Source: Anthoceros angustus | Taxonomy: Eukaryota; Streptophyta; Anthocerotopsida; Anthocerotales; Anthocerotaceae | Direction of reading: 5' to 3' | DNA: 64,000 nt | Assembly (NCBI GenBank): GCA_010909165.1 | Contig: MU008179.1 | Coordinates: 186,001 to 250,000, forward strand | Shown: one piece after another, positions 10,868-21,955 of the stretch | Position numbering within the stretch: position 1 is the stretch's first letter | How the letters are laid out: the number at the start of each line of letters is the position of its first letter | Notes under the pieces: generated by a model | What the model was told of the DNA's origin: nothing | Database searches by the model: none | The model's input: the letters and a program-made list of their open reading frames with translations, nothing else | Made by a program: the position numbers and the translations under genes

Positions 10868-13800
10868 TGTGGCGGGATTCTTTGCGATGGCTAGCCCGCG
10901 CATAAAATCCCGTGTCGTTGTAGGAAGAAGTCCGTTCCCAAGGGAATGATAGGCCCGTTTACCGCGTTTCAGGTGATTCTTACCGTCCTTAGCGCTCGTT
11001 CAGTCTCAGCACACACACATACTCCTAACTACTCACAACGTGCACCGTACAGGCCCGGTATGGCCAAACGTTTAGGGACCCGTTCGCGTCCGTATCGTTC
11101 ACATACATCCTTCACGCATCCAGTCCTTTCCTCTCTCCTCTCACGCTACACTCTTCAGTCTTAGAAAAGACGCGCGGGTTACGCAGTCCGGACCTCCTCC
11201 GTCGTTCCGCCGGGCCTCTCCGTCCGGCTCTACACACCCTCCGGAGTTCCTCCTCACGCCCAGCGCCGGACCGCGGCTCCGGACGAGCACACGGATCACC
11301 ACCCTTCCCCGCACACACCACAACGCGTTAAGTCCGTCACGGGACCTTGATCAATCTCCCGAGCCGCCGTTCGGTGACTCGGGACTCACGTTAGCAAGAA
11401 GACTCACAAAGGTGCAGGCAGCGGCATCAACACCAAGAGAAAGATGCTTTACTAGAGCGGCCTCGGCCCTCTTATCTGCGCCCAAGGTGGCGTCTTTATT
11501 ACACCCCTATTACGGTGATAGCCATTTCGGTATACCTAATCGGCCGCCTACCACCTATCCCCTATCTCCTTCGTAGGGGTGGGAAGGTCCAGGCCCGCCT
11601 CGGAATGGGTGGTCAATCCCCGTCAGCGGTTGTGGTGCACCCAATCGGATGATCCGTGAGGCGGGCCCCTCCTCTCCCGGAATCACAGCCGGGTTGGGCT
11701 CTGGCGGTCGACGCCGTTACCACGTCATCCTCCTGGCCTCCACAGGTCCTTGGCCGGTGGGGCCACCGGCTCGGCTCCCCTAAGCGTAAGTCGAAGGGGC
11801 TCCTCCTTCTTGCCGGCCGGTCCTCGAGGTCTGTCTCGACTCCGAACTTGAGTCGGCTTATTCACAGGTCCGGCTAGGTCCGACCTTGTCTCGGGGTCCG
11901 GACCTCGGGGTCAGTTATTGTCCGGACTTGGTCGGACTTGTCGGACTTATTCCGGACTTGGTCGGACTTATCAGTCCGGACTTGAGGTCCGGCCTCCCGA
12001 GTCGGGTCGGACTCCGCCCACCGGGTTTCCTCCCTCAGGACTCCTCAGTGGCTCTCCCTCGAAGTCCTCCATTGTTCCCGATCGCCGAGTGACTCCCGTT
12101 GGCCCCTCCTTCCATGGTGAGGTGCGGGGTGCTTACCTCGATCGCATCCGCTCCTCGTTCCTCCGGTTGCTCCTCTCCGCTCCGTCATCTCAAGCAGGCC
12201 ACTAGGGTCCCTGTCTTTGTCCCGTGGCCTTCATCTCCTTGAGCCTTCCGGGGTCCGTCTGCGGCGGCCGTCGAGGCTTCTCGCCTTGGGGAGCTCGGCG
12301 TGGTAATAGGCAAAGTCAGATCGACTTGTTGAATTGCCTCTTCCACGTGTGCGGGCGATACTCCCTCCGCCATAAGTGTTAGGGAGGCGTCTTTGCCCTT
12401 GTTGGGCCACCTCTCCGCGGTTGTGTGGGCCGGTATCACGCGAGGCTACAAGGCGGCCTCGGTCACCTCCTGCATGCCATTGTTGCTCCCTGCTCCTCCG
12501 TCGTTTCCTTCCATTGCCGACTTACCGCCATGGCGCGGCGTTCCCTTCCGCCTTTCTCGGTGGACCGGTGCTTCTTTTACGCTTCCGGTGCTCGCGCTCC
12601 TCCGTTCATTCGGCCTTTAGCTCGGCTCCTCTCAGGCGGTCGGATACCTCCGTCCAGACTCGGACTTCCTCCGGCTCATACAGCAGCGTCCAACTCCTTG
12701 GATAGTCGCGATTTTCCTCCGTCTTGAGGCCGGAGGCTCTGTTCGTGCTCGAGTCGTGGATTCTCTCGTTGAGAATCACTGCTTGCTCAAGCGCATCTTG
12801 GAGTTGTAGCTCCGTGTCCTTCTCCTCCATCTGCTGCGCCTCCTTCTACCTCCTGCGGTGTACTCGGAGATCCTCTATCTCCCAGTCTTGGCCCTTGCCA
12901 CTCCATAGCCTTTGTGCGGCCTTGAGTTAGCCTCGGTACTGCGACTCTCTCCACGGTTCGATCACGTCATGGTGATCCGGTCGCTCTTCACCGCGGCTTG
13001 ACTCCTTCGCCGCCTTTGCAGGCCTCGCCCACTTGGCGCTCTGGCCGGCCGCCTCGCGGTCCGAGCTCTCTGCTTGTGCCGGGCCTCTTCCGCCTCTGCT
13101 GCGCTTCCCTCTTCGCTGCAAGGTCCTCCGCCGCTTGGCCTCTGAGCTTGCTTGACCTGTGAAGAACCTTAACCAGTCTGCTTGAACCGCCCGGGCCTCG
13201 CTCCGCCACCGGCGTTCCCTTCCTCGATCCGGCGAGGGACTCCGCCTTTCCTTTGCCCTCGGCCGCCTTCACTTGCTCTTGGGTTCCACCATCCTCCTCG
13301 GGTGGCCTCCACTTCACAGGTCTTCTCTGTACCCAGAGACCCCAAAGCATTCCGTCCATGGCGGTAGCAGGACTCGCCGTGTTTCTTCCACGGCCGAGTG
13401 AGGCCCCACAAAGTCCGTAGTGGGAGCCGGCATTTCTCGGTCCGCCAAGGACCTCCATACCACCCAGGAGTAAGTCGGTGGGTTCTCCGGACCTAATCGG
13501 GACCCTCGGGTCACGAGTGGTGTCAGTCTCACCCTCTTGGCCCTCTTGGCCTCTAACTCCTTTGTGCCCTCTTTCTCACAGGGCTCGGAGGAGGTGAGGG
13601 GTCAGGGAGCAAGCTCTTTTGCCCCTTCACATCGGGGCAGGGGCCGGCTCGAGGTGGGGGGCGCGGTGACCTCCTGCTCCTTGGGCCACGTCCCTTCGCC
13701 CTCCTTACCGCCTCTTGACCTCTTGCCACTCAGGTGGGCGGGGTAAGTCTGCACCTTGGTCTTTGCGTTGGTAAGCGGCACCGTCTTCCGCCTCTTGGCT

Positions 13801-15306
13801 CCCGTTGAGTTCGTCGGGGCTCGGCGGTAGTCGTGGTTGTTGGCTGTTGCATCGGTCGGGCCAGCGCCCTCGGCATCGGCTCCCTCCTGCGGTGCTCGGA
13901 GGGCACCAAAAGGAGGAAGGGAATCGCCTCCCAAACTTCCACAGGTGGTGAGGGGTTCGCTCAGACGTATGGAGTCAGGAATCCTCGATCGTCCTCCTCC
14001 GAGTCCGCTTGGTCTTGAAGGGCGACCCCCACCTCAGGCGCCCTTGCACGCTCTACTTGGCGGGGCCTCCGGCCCTTGGCGCCGCTCAAGCTCTCCTCCT
14101 TGAGGCTCGAAATGTCCCCATACATGAATCGGTATGGGGTCACCGATGGCGAGGCTTCTCGCTCCTTAGCTTGCGTGCCTCCCCAGGCGCGAAGATAATC
14201 CTTCCCGGTCGCTCTCTTCCCCATGGGCGCATGCGAGAATACCAGCAGGTTATCACCAAGGTGATCCACCTTGGTGGCGGTTCAATGGACAATGATCCGG
14301 CTACCGCCCTTACTCATTGTCGGATCGGATATCAACCATCCGTTGGTTGTCCTGCGTTCGAGCCTCGGCGCCGCTGTGGCCCTATCTTCCCCCGCCTTAA
14401 GGGGCTCGGCACCACGCCCCTTCTTCCTCCTTGCGGTTGTAGGCCATCCTCGGGACCTCAAGGTCCATCGCCTCGGGTCCTCCGGAGGTTCTTGGATCGG
14501 ACCTCCTTGTTGATCGCCGGCATCTTCGGGCAAACTCCGGACTAGAGTAGCGTTGTCAAAGGTCCGACCATTTGGAACACGTCCGGATGCCACTCCGCAC
14601 CAATTGCTTCCTCCGGCCCGGGGCCGTCCGGATAGCCGGGTCACAATGTTGCGCTCCACGGTCCATGGCTCCCAGACTCCGTCGGCTTTTGGGTGCCATT
14701 GCTTCTCCTCCTCTTGTTCTTCTGGCGTCCGTGCACGATGTTCCTCCTTCGCGCGTTGTTGCTCCAACCTTGACGGTGCGCGCTCTGTGGCGCCCAAAAA
14801 GGCCGAGCCGGATTGCGGGCGCAAGGCTGTGAGGATGCGAGGCTGCCGGATCCTCCGCGCTTGTGGAAGTAAGCTGGCGGGCGCCTCTTCGTTGTCCGTG
14901 CGCGAGTGCATGGCGTACTCGACCCTCGCTTGCTTACTCGGCCTTCGCGCGCGCGGCCGCGGGCGTGAATACTGCCTGCGGCCTCAGCAGGTTACGGTCA
15001 CGCCTCATGCCCGACCTCCACTCGGGGCCGTCCACGTGGCGCCGCCTCGTCATCCTCACGCCTCGCTCCTAGGTTACTTTCTGGCGTACTTATCCTATTT
15101 TGACACAGGTGGGTTCGGACTTATCCGTTACTCGGCGTAGTCGGAGCTTGCCATAGTGTGGGTCCGTTGTTCACTCCAGTCCGGAGTATACTCCGAGCCT
15201 CGTCCGGCGCTACCCCAATTTATTCCTCCTTTTCGCCTTATTTATCCTTCAATCCTAAAAAGCGAAACCCTACTTATTTCTTAACTCCCGAAGTGCATAG
15301 CCCACA
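10868..15306 (-). repeat. 3' LTR of the gypsy element, 4.44 kb
   Basis: It starts TGTGGCGGGATTC and ends AGCCCACA just before the polypurine tract. Homology to the right LTR is collinear, for example CACAAAGGTGCAG, GAAGGGGCTCCTCCTTCTTG, CCCGTGGCCTTCATCTCC and CTCGGGGCCGTCCACGTGGC. Compared with the other LTR it lacks one 0.33 kb tandem copy and has many short indels. The long open frames inside it are probably incidental to high GC. Confidence 0.85.
11870..12010. repeat. TCCGGACTTGG-type tandem array in left LTR
   Basis: This is an irregular array of 10-13 bp units around the palindrome TCCGGA and the string GGACTTGGTCGGACTT. It matches a longer array in the other LTR at 22,905-23,090. It could be a cluster of protein-binding sites or simple slippage. 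Confidence 0.75.
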
Positions 15307-15321
15307 TACTCCCTTCTCATC
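15307..15321 (-). promoter_or_regulatory. Polypurine tract of the gypsy element
   Basis: On the minus strand, GATGAGAAGGGAGTA immediately precedes the 3' LTR start TGTGGGCT. Position and purine content are what plus-strand priming needs. It fixes the inner boundary of the left LTR. Confidence 0.75.
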
Positions 15322-15339
15322 ATTGGCGTCTCGCCAACA

Positions 15340-15612
15340 CTAAGCATGATACTTCTTCACCCGCCACCCGTTTACCCGAGTGGGCAGCTCTCCATCTAGG
15401 CGCCGTGGGCCGGACCCGTTGTCATATACTTGCACCACTTGACGGACCCATCCATCTCGGTGAAGTTTGCACGGAAAATGCATGTGACTATCATAAAGGA
15501 GGGCGGTCCCTTCCTTTACATACTCGATTCCATGATCGGCGATCGTGCCAAATCTTTTGGTTTTGCACCAGCGCATCTTCATGAGCTTCTTCCACATCCT
15601 CTGTCTTTGCAA
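15340..15612 (-). pseudogene. Gypsy integrase C-terminal tail
   Basis: Minus-strand peptides GTALLYDSHMHFPCKLHRDG, VVQVYDNG and PTRVNGWRVKKYHA match the end of plant gypsy polyproteins, where a phrase like LPTRVNGWRVK just precedes the stop. The frame lacks some bases relative to that pattern. It sits next to the PPT, as expected. Confidence 0.7.
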
Positions 15613-15785
15613 ACCCCAAGAGTCGCTCGGTGGCTTTCCTCTTTCAGTCTCCTTCCATCATTACTCGAAAAGTGGGCACTTCAAACTCTCGGCATTACGG
15701 GAGAGTGTCGTAGGTCAAGTAAGGGTCCGTTGTGTGGTCACCTTCTGCTGTCGGCCCAGTCACGGATGGCGGCTTGGTATCCCGA

Positions 15786-16330
15786 TCATGGGCGTAGTTC
15801 ACGTGAGTTTATTCGAGATCCTGCGGATGAGCCCATTTGTCTTCTCTGTCGACCCATTGGCCTTAGGATTGTAGGGTGCCGTCTTGCGATGATTGATGCG
15901 AAATACTCCGTCATGGCGGCCACCACATCATTAAGGAAATGGGTTCCCCTATCACTTACCAAGCCGGCGGACATCCGTGCGGGTTATGATGTTCTCGTCG
16001 AATTTGGCCACGGTATTTGCGAGTCCGTTCTTGTCGCCGCCTCTACCCACAGTGCGATGGTCCGTTGCCACGGGATGTATCTCCTTTGTGTGTGTCTTGT
16101 CGTGGTATATGGGTCCAACAAAGTCAATACCCCACTTTTGAAGGTGCGGTGCCAATATCGGTACTAGCGGCCTTTGTGTCGTCGGGGTTGGCTTTCCGAT
16201 CCGACAAGCATCACACTTCTTCTAAGCGGTGGGTGTCCCCATACATTGTTGGCCACCGGTATCCGCTTCAAAATCTTTTGGTGGTGACTGTCTTTGCGTA
16301 GTGTCCACCCCAATCCTTCGTGCATTCCCT
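15786..16330 (-). pseudogene. Gypsy integrase: zinc-binding and catalytic core
   Basis: Integrates element cDNA into the host chromosome. On the minus strand are a GMHEGLG...HH region and KKCDACRIG (C-x2-C, near 16,195-16,220), forming the HHCC domain. Then come HLQKWGIDFVGPIYHDKT (first catalytic Asp region) and GLVSDRGTHFLNDVVAAMTE (second catalytic Asp). The region before the catalytic Glu is garbled. Three frames are used, so the protein is broken. Confidence 0.85.
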
Positions 16331-16756
16331 TGGCCGCTCCTGTCTGCGGTTGCAAGTACCTTCGTTCTACTCCGTCCGGCCCTAATTTGAACACACACCG
16401 TTGTACATTACGAAGGGTCGAGCATAGTGCGAATGCCTCCCTCATCACGAGTCGATTTTGGAAGCTCCATTCCCAGTACCGCTCTATTTCTTCGTGGGTC
16501 GGACGGCGGCGGACCCTCCCTTCTCCGCTAAGCTGCCGTTCTAGCTTGGGGTTGGTCGGTGGGCTCCTCCGGTTGTACTTTTCTGCGGCAACCAATGTCT
16601 CATCAGGGCGCATCTTCACGATCTCTCAACACTGCTCTGTTTTCAATCGTGGCGAAATCGCATTTTGGTCTTGCCTCCCTTGTCTTGTTTCCACTTGACG
16701 TGAACTCCTGCGGCAACAATATCCACCTTGCTATCCGTCCGGACAGTCCGTCTTAT

Positions 16757-17100
16757 TCACCGGATGCTTGAGCAAAGTGGTCTACATAGAACACAAACTC
16801 CTTTGGGTAGTAGGTAGTGTCGAATTTCTTGGATATACCATACCCGTGCTTGGCTCTGTAGTTGTGTATTTTCGTTCAGCGTGGGTGAGCGTCGGTAGTA
16901 TCGGGATAATCCCGCGCTTGTCGTCCTTCGGCTCGGCACTACTCCGATATAGCGGACACATCTACATACACATGAAATTTCTGCTCGATCCGGTCCTCTT
17001 AGGGTCGCTTACCAAGGTGTTACGTAAATCCGAAGGCCTCCTCTCGCTCCTGACCGGTCCAAACCTCCTCCTTCGCATGATTACATCAACTTAGCCGCCC
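16757..17100 (-). pseudogene. Gypsy RNase H
   Basis: The minus strand contains IQEIRHYLLPKG and, in another frame, KEFVFYVDHFA. Both are typical of plant gypsy RNase H, the second being its end region before the RNaseH-integrase linker. It lies between RT and integrase as expected and is frameshifted. Confidence 0.7.
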
Positions 17101-17173
17101 TCTTAAAAGTCCTTAATAAACCGGTAGTATCCCACCATTCCGAAACCTCTCGGCTCCTTTAGGTTCGTGTAAT

Positions 17174-17760
17174 TTGGAGGCGGATGACCGGACCTTGTCT
17201 GGTCCACCTCGATTCCAGACACGATGTCAGCAAGATTCCCTCCGTCATTCCAAAGTAGCATTTCTCGGTGTAGGCTCAATTGAGTCTCCGGCGCTCAAGC
17301 ACCTTCTTAGATGCCCAAGGTGTTTGTCCTGCTCCCCATGCACACAAAATCATCCGAATATCTCCATGAAGTCCCTCGAAGTCACGGAAGGCGTTGGTCA
17401 CCATACGCATGAGCGACCACAGGCGCTCGGTCATCCCAAAGGCACTTCTCTTGTAGGCAAGCGTGCACTCCGTAGTGAAGGTCGTCTTGTCCCGGTCACT
17501 CCCTTGCAATTGGTTATATCCGGAGTAGCCATCCGGAAGGAGTAAGTAGTCCGTCCGACCACCTTGTCCAAAATGTCGTCTCTGAATGGCATCGGAAGTG
17601 GTCCTTCTCGTTCGTTGAGCTTCCTCAATCTTGGCATACCGAATTTGTCTGTTGTTTCTTGGGAACCACCACAATCGGCGACCCACTCATTGACGATGGG
17701 GAAAATGATGTCTGCCTCCGGTACTTATCAAGGACCTCCTTCACCTTGATCGAATACTTG
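17174..17760 (-). pseudogene. Gypsy reverse transcriptase
   Basis: Copies element RNA into DNA. The minus strand shows NRQIRYAKIEEAQR (start of the fingers), then LPMPFRDDILDKVVGRT, then LLLPDGYSGYNQLQG (the DGYSGYNQ block), then DKTTFTTECTLAYKRSAFGM and MRMVTNAFRD. The catalytic YxDD box appears as RYSDDF near 17,340-17,360 in a shifted frame. The order is normal. Several indels disrupt the reading frame. Confidence 0.9.
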
Positions 17761-18531
17761 GGGTTGAGCTTGTATTGTCGGATTGATGGCACGCTCACGG
17801 CTTCAAATCGATCTTATGCTCTCCACTTCTTGAATGCCCTTCATGTCGTGACCTTGAAGGCGAACACCTCATAAAACTCCCCAGTGCTTTAGTCCTTCCT
17901 TGGTCCGGAGGCATGCCTTTCTTAAACTTGAATTTTGGCGGACCTCCACTTCTTCCACGTCGTCCGGGTTCACCGTCTCCCGTTCCGTCTTTGCCTCATT
18001 GCGTCAAACCCCTCGTCCTCCTCGGGATCGTCCTCTCGCATCCCCATTCTCGAAGAGCTCGTCGGAGGTGAATCGTGTTACTCCTTGATGTCCGCTTTTC
18101 CTTGGTCCGACTCTTGTTGTCTCCCCTTGTCTTTGGTCCGACCTCCTCTTCACTTCCTTCCTCCGGCCCGTTGTGGCGTTTACTCAAAACAATCAATCAC
18201 TTCCGCACCAAAGGCATCCGTGATAGTCCATCTCCTCCTCGGACCGGCGGATCTTGGCGAAAGTCGCCTCCTCGGAACTATCTTGTTCGTCGCCGTGGAG
18301 TCCTCCAGGTATACCCTTCGGTAGTGCTCACGGTTTCTCCACAATAGGTGTCCTTGCTCCGGTGATAGCAACCCTCCCTTCTGCACCTTAGGGTCCCAGT
18401 CCACCGGCTTGAAGTGAATCTCCTTCCTTCCAAAGTGTAGCTTTGCAGGCCAACCCGGCCATGGCCGCAACACCTCATACCCTAATGGTCCGGCGGTTTG
18501 ATCACAACAAAATCCGGTTTGTAGGGTGCGG

Positions 18532-18784
18532 CTATGGTGGCCAAGACTCGGTTAACTCCCCGGATCTCTTCTTGACATATACGCCATTCTCGAGTCTTCG
18601 TTGAGGTTGAAGGATGTGAAGCCCAATTTTCGTGCCGTGGCTTGGTGATGAGGTTGACTCGGACCCGTGTCCAGCAGTACATCCTTGATGATACATCCAA
18701 TCTCCACTTGTACCACTGGCGCCCACAGGTCGTATGGGACACCACCCTCACTTCCATGCTACCCTTCACGGCTTTGGTGCTCAT
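18532..18784 (-). pseudogene. Gypsy aspartic protease
   Basis: The minus-strand reading DVLLDTGS near 18,660-18,690 is the retropepsin active-site motif (D-T-G). NLITKPRHENWASH follows in a neighbouring frame. It lies between gag and RT. A frameshift directly after DTGS separates the two parts. Confidence 0.75.
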
Positions 18785-18928
18785 GGTGGGTTTCCCTAAC
18801 GGCCCGACGGACCTCTTGCGGTATTTGGGTTATCCCTCGGCCGCGAAAGGACACAAGGTCTGCGATTCATCATCGGTCGCCACATTAAAGGCGAGGCTTC
18901 TACCCCAATCGAGGATCCTGCTGCGTCC

Positions 18929-20870
18929 TCATCCTCTCCCGGTCACTTGTGTTACGGTATTCTCCGGATGCTTGCGCATTTCCTCCTGCAACATCTCGGT
19001 CACCTCCGGACTACGTCCGTGGAAAGCGTCGTCGCGGGAGGCACTTCCTTCTCCACACTGTCTGGGAGAACTTCCTTGGGTAATCCCTCGGCGAGCTGCC
19101 GTCAGCCCTCCTTCATCGGTCGGATCCTCTGCTGGTATTTGGTTTGATTGCCTTCCTCGGCGTCGTGGCTTCCTCCGATCTTGTTCTTCTTCAAGCGCCT
19201 TTCTCGTCGCTCCTTCCTTGACTACAGTAGACACCTCAAGATTTCCACTCCCAACTCCCTTCCTTTCGACACCCCACCGTACCTTCTTGTTCTTTTCCAT
19301 CTCGCGTACCTCGGGAATCTCTTCCCACTCCATGGAGCATCTTGACTTGCCGTGCAGTCTTAGGAGGTGGCGTTGGTGGTCGAGTTCTCGCTTGGTGTGG
19401 CATATCGTACCGTCCTTGCGGGGTTGGGACATAGCGTCTTGCATGCCATACCCGGCACCTTGCGATCGCCACCTGGCTCGAAGTCCCCATTACCACCTCG
19501 TTGGAGTGCGGACACGCGTTGGAGTAATGGCGATTCCAGATTCCAGCAGACCACGGCCGTCGGAGGATACGAAGGGCTCCCATGCGGTCTTTGCATCGGT
19601 GGGGCCCGTTGTGTGACGGACCTCCGGTTGGCGGATACATGGTTTTGGGATATCGCGGCCCGGAGGGGCTTCACATGACGATAGGCCTCTTCCCATTGCT
19701 CCTCGGCCTCCTCCTCGTATTCGTAGTCCACTTGATGCACCGGCCTTGAGGCGGTTGGACTTCGAATGGCCGTGTTCTTGGCACCACGGCACACGAGATC
19801 GTTCGCCGTGGTCGGTGTTTTCCGCGCTCTCGGTCCTTAACACAGTTTATCGCGGGTCCTCTACTCTCTTTATCACTTTTCCGGGTCCTCCGGACACTGC
19901 TACCTCCTTTGAGGGAGTCGGGTCCGTGGAGCTTCTCGGACGGTCTTGGTGTCACCACCTCCTTCTTACCACCTTCTTTTAGCGGGGCTTTCTTGCTCTT
20001 CTTCTTGCGGGATACTCTTCCTCGCTAGAGACCTCGTCTCTTCTTGGACTGCTCCTCCTCCGAAGACACCTCATTGGTCTTCCTCCTCCTCACGAAGACT
20101 CTTCCTCCTCGAGTCCCGAACCCGTTTCTTCTTCTTCTTCTTGCCTCCTTGAGTTCTTTATCCTCGATGTAGCGATTCCTCGTAGTTTTCGGCGCTCGAC
20201 CGCCTTGCCACGTCCTTCTCGGCGGCGGGGCGTGCAGCCATGGGTTTGGCTAGGCCGCGCGAACCACCGTGCTTGCATCGTGGTATGGGTTGGATGCCGA
20301 TCCTCGGGCATAGAACCGCTCGATGTCTGAGCCCGGCTTCTCCTTCTTCCCTCGCTTGATTTTCCAACTTTGATAATACATACCCCTCACGGTGATCCTC
20401 GAAACCGTTCTAGAAGGCATTTTCAAAGCTTCAAGCGAGGCGGGTGGGGCATTCTCCGGTGGTCGGTACTTTCTCCGATACCATTGAGCGGTGTCCTCGG
20501 AGAACCCCTTGGAAAAGGCTGGATGAGCTGCCGTCGACTCCCTCTCCGTTGAAGTTGGCTTTGGACACGAAGTCCTCCACAAAGGTCTCGCATCCGCTCC
20601 TTCTTCCCTCCGAATATGGAGATGCTTGTTTGGTCGAGGTAGGGGCCATGGCTGCCATCGATGGGTTAGTGGCTGTCCTACCTTCTTCCGTTGGCGTCCC
20701 TCGTACCCGTACTCGTCTTGGTCCGACAATTCGACCACGTTCTCCTCCTCGATCGGCGGTGCTCTCTCGTTGGGTTTGGCGTCTCTCCTCTCACGGCTCG
20801 GAGAGCGCGAGGTGACCACGTCCGATCCTCTGACGGTTCACTCTTGGCCGTCGCTCGACCTCGCATTCAC
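18929..20870 (-). pseudogene. Gypsy gag with CCHC zinc knuckle
   Basis: Minus-strand frames contain an arginine/serine- and acid-rich start (TSRSPSRERR, VVELSDQDEYG), a capsid-like region with DTAQWYRRKY, WKIKRGKKEKPGSDIERFYA, and a zinc knuckle near 19,500-19,560. The knuckle reads VVCWN in one frame and RHYSNACPHS (H-x4-C) in the next, so it is split by a frameshift. Gag forms the cytoplasmic particle that packages element RNA. The first 0.6 kb is present twice because of the 1.02 kb duplication. Confidence 0.7.
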
Positions 20871-20910
20871 TTACCTTCTCTTCCTAAGGGCGCACTGCGG
20901 CCCAGATTTC

Positions 20911-20929
20911 ATTCCCGGCAGCGCCAAAA
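20911..20929 (-). promoter_or_regulatory. Primer-binding site, duplicated copy
   Basis: On the minus strand TTTTGGCGCTGCCGGGAATG follows the partial LTR edge. It is a diverged version of the PBS at 21,936-21,955. Confidence 0.6.
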
Positions 20930-21321
20930 TGTGGCGGGACTTTTCGATGGCGGTAGCGCACAATCCGTGTCGTTGTAGGAAGAAGTCCGTTCCCAAAGGG
21001 AATGATAGGCCCGTTCGCGTTTGGTGATTCTTACCGTCCTTAGCGCTCGTTCGGTCTCACACACATACTCCTAACTACTCTGGCGTTCACCGTCTGAGGC
21101 CGGTATGGCCAAGCGTTTGAGACCCGTTCGCGTCCGTATCGTTCACATACATCCTCACGCATCCGGTCCTTTCCTCTCTCCCTCACGCTACACTCTTGAT
21201 CTTAGAAAAAGCGCGTTCTGTGATCCGGACCTCCTCCGTCGTTCGCGGGCCTCTCCGTCCGGGCTCTACACACCCTCCGGAGTTCCTCCGGCTCACGCGT
21301 TCATCGTTCGGTGTCGGACGG
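20930..21321 (-). repeat. Partial LTR copy inside the element
   Basis: TGTGGCGGGACTTTTCGATG at 20,930 repeats the LTR edge at 21,956. Only the 0.39 kb next to the PBS is present; it stops at the duplication breakpoint. Confidence 0.85.
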
Positions 21322-21935
21322 CTCGGGCATAGAACCGCTCGATGTCTGAGCCCGGCTTCTCCTTCTTCCCTCGCTTGATTTTCCAACTTTGATAATACAT
21401 ACCCCTCACGGTCGATCCTCGAAACCGTTCTAAGAAGGCATTTTCAAAGCTTCAAGCAGGCGGGTGGGGCATTCTCCGGTGGTCGGTACTTTCTCCGATA
21501 CCATTGAGCGGTGTCCTCGGAGAACCCCTTGGAAAAGCTGGATGAGCTGCGCGTCGACTCCCTCTCCGTTGAAGTTGGCTTTGGACGAAGTCCTCCACAA
21601 AGGTCTCGCATCCGCTCCTTCTTCCCTCCGAATATGGAGTCGCTTGTTTGGTCGAGGTAGGGGCCATGGCTGCCATCGATGGGTTAGGCGTGGGTGTCCT
21701 ACCTTCTTCCGTTGGCGTCCCTTGCCCGTACTCGTCTTGGTCCGACAATTCGACCACGTTCTCCCTCCTCGATCGGCGGTGCTCTCGTTGGGTTTGGCGT
21801 CTCTCCCTCTCACGGCTCGGAGGCAGCGAGGTGACCACGTCCGATCCTCTGACGGTTCACTCTTGGTCGCTCGACCTCACGCATTCACTTACCTTCTCTT
21901 CCTAAGGGCGCGCTTTGCGGCACAGACCGATTTCA

Positions 21936-21955
21936 TTCCCGCAGCGGCGCCAAAA
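21936..21955 (-). promoter_or_regulatory. Primer-binding site of the gypsy element
   Basis: On the minus strand TTTTGGCGCCGCTGCGGGAA directly follows the 5' LTR end. The TGGCGCC start resembles the PBS common in plant gypsy elements that is usually assigned to tRNA-Asp. The tRNA assignment is from memory of the family. Confidence 0.7.

Noticed and set aside
11656-15343. Many 60-209-codon frames on both strands in the left LTR
   Set aside because: GC-rich LTR sequence gives long chance frames; the collinear LTR at 22-26.7 kb does not conserve the frames.
15158-15343. LTR right edge at CCAACA (15,340)
   Set aside because: Alignment to the other LTR end and the purine tract GAGAAGGGAGTA place the true edge at 15,306.
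15430-16167. 245-codon plus-strand frame
   Set aside because: Antisense to the gypsy integrase core, which has family motifs; composition is that of a shadow frame.
18642-19616. 324-codon plus-strand frame, the second longest in the window
   Set aside because: It lies antisense to gypsy gag and protease, whose motifs (DTGS, HYSNACPHS) are clear on the minus strand. It is a shadow frame.
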